Shown here one piece after another: positions 6,702 through 12,410 of a DNA stretch of 12,410 nt. Position numbers and translations under genes: made by a program. Source of the DNA: Gammaproteobacteria bacterium (GTDB lineage: Bacteria; Pseudomonadota; Gammaproteobacteria; Steroidobacterales; Steroidobacteraceae); contig JANXYA010000021.1 in the NCBI GenBank assembly GCA_025350345.1, positions 1-12,410 of the forward strand, read 5' to 3'. Numbering within the stretch: the stretch's first letter is position 1; every line of letters begins with the position of its first letter. The notes beneath the pieces are model-generated. The model was not told the DNA's origin and ran no database searches. It saw nothing but the letters and a program-made list of their open reading frames with translations.

Positions 6702-7238
6702 ATGAGCCTGGAGGAGATTCGCGCGACGATTCCGGAGTATGCGCGTGACCTGCGCCTCAACCTCGGCAGCGTGCTCACCGTGTCGGGGGCGCCGGGGCTG
6801 AACGAGGCGCAGATCTGGCTGATCGCCCTGTCCTCCGCGCTCGCCTCGCGCAATGCGCGCTTCGCCCGCCAGCTCGAGGCGCTGGCCGCCGGGCCGCTGC
6901 AACCCGCGCAGCTGCAGGCCGCGCACGCCGCCGCGGCGATCATGGGCATGAATAATGTCTACTACCGCTTCCTGCATCTGGTCGAGGACTGCGAGTACCG
7001 GCGGATGCCGGCGCGCCTGCGCATGAACGTGATCGGCAGCCCGGGCATCGACAAGGTGGACTTCGAGCTCGCTGCCCTCGCGGTGTCGACGATCAACGCC
7101 TGCGGCATGTGCATCAGCTCGCACGAGCAGGCGCTGCGGCAACACGGCGTGACGCGCGAGCAGGTGCACAGCACGGTGCGCATCGCCGCAACGATCCACG
7201 CCGTCGCCGGGGTGCTCGGACACCAGCTGGCGGCCTAG
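6702..7238 (+). CDS. ahpD: Alkyl hydroperoxidase AhpD (reductant of AhpC)
   Basis: This 178-residue member of the AhpD/CMD family is all-helical. Its redox motif is INACGMCISSHE (131-142): Cys134 and Cys137, His141, and Glu122 twelve residues before the first Cys, matching the proton-relay layout of Mycobacterium tuberculosis AhpD (E118, C130, C133, H137). The His between the cysteines in that protein is Met136 here. In mycobacteria AhpD passes electrons from dihydrolipoamide via a lipoylated subunit to AhpC. The ATG is 1 nt after the ahpC stop with no clear ribosome binding site of its own, so translation is probably coupled. Confidence 0.94.
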   Translation: MSLEEIRATIPEYARDLRLNLGSVLTVSGAPGLNEAQIWLIALSSALASRNARFARQLEALAAGPLQPAQLQAAHAAAAIMGMNNVYYRFLHLVEDCEYRRMPARLRMNVIGSPGIDKVDFELAALAVSTINACGMCISSHEQALRQHGVTREQVHSTVRIAATIHAVAGVLGHQLAA

Positions 7239-7273
7239 GGCCGGCAGGATTCGCGCCTCGGCCACGCCTTAGC

Positions 7274-7298
7274 TACGATGGGTGCGCTGACTGCGGAG
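7274..7298 (+). promoter_or_regulatory. Possible -10 and ribosome binding site of the two-component operon
   Basis: The 65-bp gap after ahpD contains TACGAT (7274-7279, four of six -10 matches) with no convincing -35, and GGAG (7295-7298) 5 nt before GTG 7304. The GGAG decides the GTG start of the response regulator, since no in-frame ATG is placed suitably. Read-through from ahpCD is equally possible, as no terminator is visible. Confidence 0.35.
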
Positions 7299-7303
7299 CA
7301 CCC

Positions 7304-7993
7304 GTGCAGATATTGCTGGTTGAAGACGACGTCGAGGCCGCCGGTCACGTGGGCAATGGCCTGCGCGAGGCCGGCTACACCGTGCATCACTGTGCCGACG
7401 GCCAGGCGGGGCTGGATGCCGCACGCGCCGTGCGCTATGACCTGCTGATCGTCGATCGCATGCTGCCGCACGTCGACGGCCTGACCATCGTGGCGACGCT
7501 GCGGCTGGAGAACCTGCATGCACCCGTGCTGCTGCTGAGTGCGCTGGGCACCATCGACGATCGTGTCGAGGGCCTGCGCGCCGGGGGCGATGACTACCTG
7601 GTCAAGCCCTTTGCCTTCGCCGAGCTGCTGGCACGGGTCGAGGCGCTGCTGCGGCGCGCGGCGGGCGACAGCCAGAACCTGGGTGTGCTGCGCGTCGCCG
7701 ATCTGGAGATCAACGTGATGGCGCGGCGTGTCATGCGGGCCGGACGGCCCATCGACCTGACCGCCAAGGAATTCCAGCTGCTCGACTTCCTGGTGCGCCG
7801 CGCCGGCCAGGTCGTCACGCGCACCATGCTGCTCGAATCGGTGTGGAACCTGCACTTCGATCCGCAGACCAATCTCATCGACGTGCACATCAGCCGGCTG
7901 CGCCAGGCGATCGATCGCGAGTTCAATCCCCCGCTCCTGCACACCATCCGCGGCGTGGGCTACAGCATCCGCGATCCGGGGCAGGGCGCCTGA
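7304..7993 (+). CDS. OmpR/PhoB-family response regulator
   Basis: This 229-residue regulator starts with GTG. The receiver domain (1-118) has acidic residues E7, D8 and D9, the phosphoacceptor Asp51 in LLIVDRMLPHVDGL, Ser79 and Lys101 (in LVKPF). The C-terminal winged helix (about 127-225) has LTAKEFQLLDFL and the recognition-helix region ending NLIDVHISRLRQAID, then the wing IRGVGYSI. It would bind DNA as a dimer when phosphorylated by the kinase encoded 2 nt downstream. Style resembles the CusR/QseB branch, but the target genes cannot be told from the sequence. Confidence 0.93.
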   Translation: MQILLVEDDVEAAGHVGNGLREAGYTVHHCADGQAGLDAARAVRYDLLIVDRMLPHVDGLTIVATLRLENLHAPVLLLSALGTIDDRVEGLRAGGDDYLVKPFAFAELLARVEALLRRAAGDSQNLGVLRVADLEINVMARRVMRAGRPIDLTAKEFQLLDFLVRRAGQVVTRTMLLESVWNLHFDPQTNLIDVHISRLRQAIDREFNPPLLHTIRGVGYSIRDPGQGA

Positions 7994-7995
7994 AG

Positions 7996-9396
7996 ATGCC
8001 GCGCTTCCTGTCTTCCTCCGCGCGGCTCGCGCTCTGGTACCTGTGCGGCGCGGCCCTGGGGATCAGTGTTCTCCTGTGGAGCACTTACCTGCTCACGCAG
8101 CGGGCCATGGAGCGCAACGTCGATTTGGTCGTCGAGACGGAGATCGAATCGTTGCGCGAGGATTACCGGAGCGGTGGCGTCGCGCGCCTGATCGAGGTGC
8201 TCGATCAGCGCGACGATGACTGGGGGCGCCTGGGCGCCGCCTATCTGCTGGTCGATCGGGAAGGCAACCAGCTGGCCGGGAATCTGTCCTCGTGGCCGAA
8301 GCAGTTCTCCAGGGAAGGGGACTGGCTGGAGTTCGACATCAGTGCCAGCGAGCGCGGCAGCGCCGTCGATCATCCGGTGCGGGCGACGGTGGTGACGCTC
8401 GACGGGAACCGATTGCTGGTGGGGACCGATGTTTCGGAGCGGCGCCGTTTCGCCGTGCGCCTGCGCAGCACCACGTACTGGGGCATGGGACTGACCGTCG
8501 CCTTCATGGCACTCACCGGCCTGTGGTTCAGCCGCCGGGTCGCGGCGCGCGTGCGCGCGGTCGCGCAGGCCTGCCAGAGCATCATCTCGGGCGATCTGAC
8601 CCGCCGCCTGCCGCTCGAGCGCAACGCGGACGAGTTCGACCAGCTGGCGAGCGCGGTGAACGGCATGCTCGATCGCATCGAGCGGCAGACGGCGATCGTG
8701 CACGTCACCTTCAACAGCGCGGCGCACGATCTGCGCGCGCCGCTGTTTCGCATGCGTGCCCGGCTGGAGGCCGCGCTGACCGGCGCGACGGCGGGCGCGG
8801 CGCGCGGCACCAGTGCCGACGAGGCGATGCGCGCCACCATCGACGATCTGGAGCGCGTACAGCGAACGCTCGCCACCTTGCTGCAGATCGCCCAGGCGGA
8901 AGCCGGCGGGAACGATGCAAGCCGCGAGCGCGTGGACCTGGCGCAGATGGCGCGCGAGCTGGCCGAGCTGTATGAGCCGGAAGCGCGGGAGCGGGGGTTG
9001 AAGCTGCAGGTCAGCGCCGTTTCGCCGGCGCTGTTGAGTGCCCACCAGCAGCTGCTCGCGCAGCTGGTGACGAACCTGCTGGAAAACGCCCTCAAGTACG
9101 TGCCGGCGGGCGGGACGGTCCGGGTGCAGGTTGCGGCGCACGAGGGGCAGGTCCAGCTCAGCATCGGCGACGACGGGCCGGGAATTCCAGCCAGCCTGCA
9201 CGCGGAGATGCTGCTGCCGTTTCGCCGCCAGGTGCGCGACGCCGCGACGCCGGGAAGCGGCCTGGGGCTTAGCCTGGTCGCCGCGGTGGTGCGACTCCAT
9301 CACGGCACGCTTGAAATGCTCGATGCGGCGCCCGGGCTCATCGTGCGCTGCAGCTTCGCAGCGCTGGGCACCCCGCCGGACGCGACGCGTGCGTAG
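7996..9396 (+). CDS. Sensor histidine kinase paired with the upstream regulator
   Basis: This 466-residue inner-membrane kinase has TM1 at about 11-33, a periplasmic sensor of roughly 125 residues with no recognised fold, TM2 at about 162-179, and a HAMP domain (about 180-232). The dimerisation helix carries His244 in AAHDLRAPL. The ATPase domain shows the N box (NLLENALKY, 360-368), G1 (DDGPGIP, 392-398) and G2 (GSGLGL, 420-425). All parts needed for autophosphorylation are present. A 14-residue Ala/Gly-rich stretch (about 260-273) loosens the DHp region. The gene starts 2 nt after the regulator stop, and its end overlaps the next gene. The stimulus is unknown. Confidence 0.93.
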   Translation: MPRFLSSSARLALWYLCGAALGISVLLWSTYLLTQRAMERNVDLVVETEIESLREDYRSGGVARLIEVLDQRDDDWGRLGAAYLLVDREGNQLAGNLSSWPKQFSREGDWLEFDISASERGSAVDHPVRATVVTLDGNRLLVGTDVSERRRFAVRLRSTTYWGMGLTVAFMALTGLWFSRRVAARVRAVAQACQSIISGDLTRRLPLERNADEFDQLASAVNGMLDRIERQTAIVHVTFNSAAHDLRAPLFRMRARLEAALTGATAGAARGTSADEAMRATIDDLERVQRTLATLLQIAQAEAGGNDASRERVDLAQMARELAELYEPEARERGLKLQVSAVSPALLSAHQQLLAQLVTNLLENALKYVPAGGTVRVQVAAHEGQVQLSIGDDGPGIPASLHAEMLLPFRRQVRDAATPGSGLGLSLVAAVVRLHHGTLEMLDAAPGLIVRCSFAALGTPPDATRA

Positions 9397-10303
9397 CCCG
9401 CGCGGATCTGCGGCCGCCGGCCCGTCACCCGGAATCGCAGCACTGCTCCTCGGCGTGCTATCGCTCATGCTCAGCGGCGCGGCTGCCGCCTGGCAGGTGC
9501 GCGATGACGATGGACGGAACCTCTCGCTGCCCGGCCCACCGCAGCGGGTGGTCAGCCTCTCCCCCGGCGCAACGGCCATGCTGTTCGCGGCCGGGGGCGG
9601 TGAGCGCATCGTGGGCACGCCCGATTTTTCCGTGGAACCGGCAGCGGCGCGCGCGATCACGCGCATCGGCGACAGCCACGGCTTTGATCTCGAGCGCATC
9701 CTCTCGCTCCATCCGGATCTCATCATCGCGTGGACCGGAGGATTTTCCGAAGCCCAGCTGCTGCCCTTCGAGCGCGCGGGACTTGCGGTGTACCGCCACC
9801 ACGTCACGCGCCTCGCGGACCTGCCCGCATCGGTCGAGCGCCTGGGCGCGTTGCTCGACACCCGCGGCGTCGCGCAGCACGCTGCCGATGAGTTGCGCAG
9901 GCGCATCGAGGCGCTTAAGTCTCGCTATCGCCGCTCGCACGCTCCGCGCATCCTCGTGCAGGTGTGGGACCGGCCCGTCTACACGATCGGCGGGCAACAG
10001 CTTATCGACGATGCCGTCTCCCTCTGCGGTTATGACAACATCTACCGCGAGCTCCACGATGCCGCGCCGGCCGTTTCCCTCGAATCGATTGCGGCGCGCG
10101 ATCCGGAGGTGATCCTGGCGGTGGCCGCGGACCCGGCGACCGCCAGGGAATGGATCGAGCACTGGCGCGCTTTCCCCTCCATGACGGCGGTGCGCAACGG
10201 CCGGCTGGTGGGCTTCGTCGATGCGCGCCTGAGCCGGCTGGGCCCCGAGGTCGTGGACGCGACCGAGGCGCTGTGCGCACGCCTCGCCCCGGCCGCGCAG
10301 TAG
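9389..10303 (+). CDS. BtuF-like periplasmic cobalamin/iron-complex binding protein
   Basis: The 304-residue product has an N-terminal signal peptide (hydrophobic core IAALLLGVLSLMLSG, 16-30, with Ala-rich cleavage region to about 34; no lipobox Cys) and a periplasmic-binding fold of the BtuF/FhuD type. Similarity to E. coli BtuF is clear by eye: RVVSLSPGATAMLFAAG near the start, then LERILSLHPDLIIAWTGG (101-118), and C-terminal SLESIAARDPEVIL. BtuF delivers vitamin B12 to the BtuCD ABC transporter, but related proteins carry ferric siderophores or haem. The GTG at 9389 overlaps the kinase gene by 8 nt; there is no Shine-Dalgarno, so coupling is likely. No permease, ATPase or TonB receptor gene is in view. 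Ligand assignment is by resemblance only. Confidence 0.86.
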   Translation: MRSPRGSAAAGPSPGIAALLLGVLSLMLSGAAAAWQVRDDDGRNLSLPGPPQRVVSLSPGATAMLFAAGGGERIVGTPDFSVEPAAARAITRIGDSHGFDLERILSLHPDLIIAWTGGFSEAQLLPFERAGLAVYRHHVTRLADLPASVERLGALLDTRGVAQHAADELRRRIEALKSRYRRSHAPRILVQVWDRPVYTIGGQQLIDDAVSLCGYDNIYRELHDAAPAVSLESIAARDPEVILAVAADPATAREWIEHWRAFPSMTAVRNGRLVGFVDARLSRLGPEVVDATEALCARLAPAAQ

Positions 10304-10351
10304 CGGGCCGCGCACAAGGCGACCGCCGCCGCGGCGCTGCGACACGATCGC

Positions 10352-10381
10352 TTGACGCCCCCGGCGGGCAATGGCCATACT
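10352..10381 (+). promoter_or_regulatory. trp operon promoter
   Basis: TTGACG (10352-10357, five of six) and CATACT (10376-10381, four of six) are 18 bp apart. Initiation would fall around 10387-10390, at or within a few bases of the trpL ATG. The 48 bp before it, after the btuF-like stop, are GC-rich and show no terminator. Confidence 0.6.
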
Positions 10382-10389
10382 CCTGCCAT

Positions 10390-10443
10390 ATGCGCCAGAC
10401 AGCCCTTTGCGCCGCGATGTGCGGATGGTGGCCCTGCTCCTGA
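10390..10443 (+). CDS. trpL: trp operon leader peptide with tandem Trp codons
   Basis: A 17-codon frame encodes MRQTALCAAMCGWWPCS. Two adjacent TGG codons (10426-10431) lie four codons before the stop. The frame is followed by the attenuator hairpins and trpE, which is the arrangement expected of a ribosome-sensed leader. When charged tRNA-Trp is short, the ribosome stalls on the TGG pair and the antiterminator can form. No Shine-Dalgarno precedes ATG 10390, and the promoter predicts almost no 5' leader; the internal ATG at 10417 would give an eight-residue version. Confidence 0.85.
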   Translation: MRQTALCAAMCGWWPCS

Positions 10444-10457
10444 ATCCGGAGTGGGCC
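10430..10457 (+). promoter_or_regulatory. trp leader hairpin 1:2 (pause/protector stem)
   Basis: GGCCC (10430-10434) pairs with GGGCC (10453-10457), and CTCC (10437-10440) pairs with GGAG (10448-10451), with a small TG/T internal loop and a 7-nt apical loop holding the trpL stop codon. The 5' arm overlaps the second TGG codon, so a ribosome stalled there would break this stem and free segment 2. Confidence 0.7.
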
Positions 10458-10512
10458 GTTCGGCTGTTCTCGACCAAGTATCCACGTTTTACCGAACACC
10501 AGACCCATCTCC
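10448..10512 (+). promoter_or_regulatory. trp leader hairpin 2:3 (antiterminator)
   Basis: GGAGTGGG (10448-10455) pairs with CCCATCTCC (10504-10512), eight pairs with one bulged T, and GTTCGG (10458-10463) pairs perfectly with CCGAAC (10492-10497). It shares bases with both the 1:2 stem and the 5' arm of the terminator, so it is mutually exclusive with each. Confidence 0.7.
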
Positions 10513-10540
10513 GGCCTATACCGGGATGGGTCTTTTTTTT
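10501..10540 (+). terminator. trp attenuator (hairpin 3:4, intrinsic terminator)
   Basis: AGACCCATC (10501-10509) pairs with GATGGGTCT (10525-10533), nine perfect pairs. After a bulged T (10510), CCGG (10511-10514) pairs with CCGG (10521-10524) around a 6-nt loop. A run of eight T (10533-10540) follows. It ends 15 bp before trpE, so it can only act as an attenuator of trpE. Confidence 0.9.
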
Positions 10541-10555
10541 GACACAAGATATTGA

Positions 10556-11947
10556 ATGAAACCGCCTTTCGACATCGCTGGTGATCTGGATACGCCGGTA
10601 TCGGCGTACGCGAAGCTGGCCTTGTTCCAGCCGCGCTTCCTGCTCGAGAGCGTGGAGGGTGGGGAGCGGCTGGGCCGCTATTCCTTCATCGGTTTTGGCG
10701 CCGCACTCGAGGTGCGGCTCGACGAGCGCAGTTTCACGATCGGTACGCGTTCGCTCCCCGTGCCCCGCTCGGCGGCCGAGCTGCTGGCCGGTCTCCGCCA
10801 GGCGCTCGCCGCCGCGCCGCGGCCCCTGCCGGAGCTGGGCACTGTGCCGCTGGCCGGGGGGCTCGTCGGCTACACCTCCTACGACGTGGTGCGCTATTTC
10901 GAGCGCCTGCCCCAGCAGGCCGCGCGCCTGCCGAAGCCGCCACCGCTCCTGCACTACGTGGCGCCCTCATCGCTCCTGGTGTTCGACCATCTCACCCGCG
11001 CCATCGCCCTGCTGCACGCCGGGAGCGAGGCCGAGCGCGCTTCGCTCCGACGCGAAGTCATCCGCGCGCTGCGCGGGCCGATGCCGGCGCATCACTCACG
11101 CTCGGGCAGCCACGCAGCGCCCGCGGCTGCACTGAGCCGCGATGCCTACCTCGCCGGCGTGCGGCGCGCGCAGGAATACATCGCCGCGGGCGATGTCTAC
11201 CAGCTGGTGCTGTCCTCGCGTTTCTCCGGGCGGCACGAGCTCGATCCCTTCCAGACCTATCGCGCGCTGCGGCTCCTGAACCCCTCGCCGTACATGTTTT
11301 ACTGTCACCTCGATGAGCTGGACGTGGTCGGCAGCTCGCCCGAGGCCCTGGTCAAGCTCAACGGCGGACACGCCGAGCTGCGCCCGATCGCAGGCACGCG
11401 GCCGCGCTCGGGCGATGCCGCGCTCGATGCGGCGCAGGAGGCGGAGCTGCTCGCCGATCCCAAGGAAAATGCCGAGCACGTCATGCTGGTCGACCTGGCA
11501 CGGAACGATCTGGGGCGCGTGGCGCAGGCGGGCAGCGTGCAGGTCGAACCGTTCCGCGCGATCGAACGCTACAGCCACGTGATGCACATCGTCAGCGGCG
11601 TGCACGGCCGGCTGGCGGCGGGTCGCGATGCCTTCGACCTGTTCGCCGCCGCCTTCCCCGCGGGCACGCTGGTGGGAGCGCCGAAGGTGCGCGCGATGCA
11701 GATCATCGAGGAGCTCGAGCCGGTGCGGCGCGGACTGTACGGCGGCACGGTCGGCTACTTCGGCGCGCGCGGTGACATGGACCAGGCGATCACGATCCGG
11801 AGCCTCGTGTTCCAGGGTGATGAGTACAGTTACCAGGCGGGCGCCGGTATCGTTGCGGACAGCCGGCCGGAAGCCGAATATGACGAGGTGCTCGCCAAGA
11901 GCGCATCCGCGGTGCAGGCGCTGCGGGTGGCCGAGGAGGGGCTGTGA
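10556..11947 (+). CDS. trpE: Anthranilate synthase component I
   Basis: This 463-residue subunit converts chorismate plus ammonia (from TrpG) to anthranilate, the first committed step of tryptophan synthesis. The N-terminal domain has the tryptophan feedback motif LLES (29-32) followed by GRYSFIGFG. The chorismate-binding domain (about 195-455) shows PSPYMFY, GSSPEALVK, PIAGTRPR (277-284), ENAEHVMLVDLARNDLG, RYSHVMH and FPAGTLVGAPK. PIAGT, rather than the PIKGT of PabB, argues for TrpE. It is some 25-50 residues shorter at the N-terminus than many TrpEs, but the terminator 15 bp upstream leaves no room for an earlier start. No good Shine-Dalgarno is seen. The stop overlaps the trpG start (TGATG). 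Confidence 0.96.
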   Translation: MKPPFDIAGDLDTPVSAYAKLALFQPRFLLESVEGGERLGRYSFIGFGAALEVRLDERSFTIGTRSLPVPRSAAELLAGLRQALAAAPRPLPELGTVPLAGGLVGYTSYDVVRYFERLPQQAARLPKPPPLLHYVAPSSLLVFDHLTRAIALLHAGSEAERASLRREVIRALRGPMPAHHSRSGSHAAPAAALSRDAYLAGVRRAQEYIAAGDVYQLVLSSRFSGRHELDPFQTYRALRLLNPSPYMFYCHLDELDVVGSSPEALVKLNGGHAELRPIAGTRPRSGDAALDAAQEAELLADPKENAEHVMLVDLARNDLGRVAQAGSVQVEPFRAIERYSHVMHIVSGVHGRLAAGRDAFDLFAAAFPAGTLVGAPKVRAMQIIEELEPVRRGLYGGTVGYFGARGDMDQAITIRSLVFQGDEYSYQAGAGIVADSRPEAEYDEVLAKSASAVQALRVAEEGL

Positions 11948-12410
11948 TGAGGCGCCTGCTGCTGATCGACAACTACGATTCCTTCACCTACAACCTGGTG
12001 CAGGCCTTTCTCGTGCTGGGTGCGGAAGTGATCGTGCACCGCAACGATGCGCTCGAGGTGGCCGCGGCCGAAGCGCTGGCGCCGACGCATCTGTGCATCT
12101 CGCCGGGTCCGGGCACGCCGCGGCAGGCCGGCGTGTCCATCGCGATGATCCGTGCCTTCGCAGGCCGCATCCCCATCCTCGGGGTGTGCCTTGGCCACCA
12201 GGCGATCGCCGAGGCCTTCGGCGGCGAGGTGGTGCGCGCGCCGCGCCTGATGCACGGCAAGACCTCGCCCATCGAGCACGACGGACGCGGAGTATTCGCC
12301 GGCATCGAAAGCCCCTGCGAAGTCGGCCGCTATCATTCGCTGATCGCCGCGACCGACTCGCTCCCGCCGGAGCTGCTGGTCACGGCGCGCACGGCGGAGG
12401 GCGAGATCAT
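11947..12410 (+). CDS. trpG: Anthranilate synthase component II, glutamine amidotransferase (3' truncated by window)
   Basis: The frame opens with ATG sharing one base with the trpE stop, behind a strong GAGGAGG (11933-11939), and runs off the window after 154 codons. It is a class I glutamine amidotransferase: LLLIDNYDSFTYNLVQ at the N-terminus, SPGPGTP (52-58) and the nucleophile Cys81 in GVCLGHQAIAEAFGG, then MHGKTSPI and RYHSL (128-132). The catalytic His/Glu pair near the C-terminus would lie beyond the edge. It supplies ammonia from glutamine to TrpE. The same subunit often also serves PabB in folate synthesis. trpD and trpC would be expected next, though they are not visible. Confidence 0.95.
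   Translation, partial: MRRLLLIDNYDSFTYNLVQAFLVLGAEVIVHRNDALEVAAAEALAPTHLCISPGPGTPRQAGVSIAMIRAFAGRIPILGVCLGHQAIAEAFGGEVVRAPRLMHGKTSPIEHDGRGVFAGIESPCEVGRYHSLIAATDSLPPELLVTARTAEGEI

Noticed and set aside
7960..9906. A 648-codon open frame on the minus strand across the kinase and binding-protein genes
   Set aside because: It is antisense to two well-supported genes, is Arg/Gln/His-rich with no domain signature, and such long shadow frames are common at this GC content.
10371..10559. A 62-codon frame from ATG 10371 reading through the trp leader
   Set aside because: It crosses the terminator and ends at trpE, has no Trp cluster, and its ATG lies upstream of the predicted transcription start.
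9458..10954. A 498-codon minus-strand frame across the binding protein, trp leader and trpE start
   Set aside because: It runs through the attenuator and antisense to two clear genes; no recognisable protein features.

Overview
The window is GC-rich bacterial chromosome with compact, mostly overlapping or near-abutting genes and no mobile elements, RNA genes or CRISPR. Gene content (OxyR close to the E. coli form, a PAS-GGDEF-EAL protein, an M15B carboxypeptidase, a trpE-trpG operon behind a classical ribosome-mediated attenuator) suggests a high-GC proteobacterium, probably a gammaproteobacterium of the Xanthomonadales/Nevskiales type. That placement is inference from gene style only.

Layout. 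(1) Positions 1-146: the 3' end of an unrecognised + strand gene, overlapping by 26 bp the end of a convergent D-Ala-D-Ala carboxypeptidase-like gene (121-888, -). (2) Positions 925-3012 (+): a membrane-bound c-di-GMP enzyme (two TM, HAMP-like linker, PAS, GGDEF, EAL), divergent from the carboxypeptidase across only 36 bp. (3) Positions 3024-6039 (-): a probable operon read oxyR, LCAT-like lipase/acyltransferase, Tat-exported Fe-type superoxide dismutase. (4) Positions 6161-7238 (+): ahpC-ahpD, divergent from oxyR. The 121 bp between them hold a well-matched OxyR box overlapping a perfect TATAAT for oxyR. (5) Positions 7304-10303 (+): an OmpR-type response regulator, its histidine kinase and a BtuF-like periplasmic binding protein, spaced by 2 nt and then overlapping by 8 nt. 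(6) Positions 10304-10555: the trp leader, with a promoter, a 17-codon leader peptide containing tandem Trp codons, mutually exclusive hairpins and an intrinsic terminator. (7) Positions 10556-12410 (+): trpE, then trpG running off the window end.

How the genes work together. Regions 3 and 4 form one oxidative-stress locus: OxyR senses peroxide, AhpC reduces peroxides with AhpD as the likely electron donor, and the SOD removes superoxide outside the cytoplasm. The lipase shares the transcription unit for no obvious reason. Region 6 makes trpEG expression depend on charged tRNA-Trp. I do not see a wholly new defence or mobile system. The most noteworthy structures are the complete trp attenuator with an apparently near-leaderless leader peptide, the OxyR box overlapping the oxyR -10, and the lipase placed between oxyR and sod.
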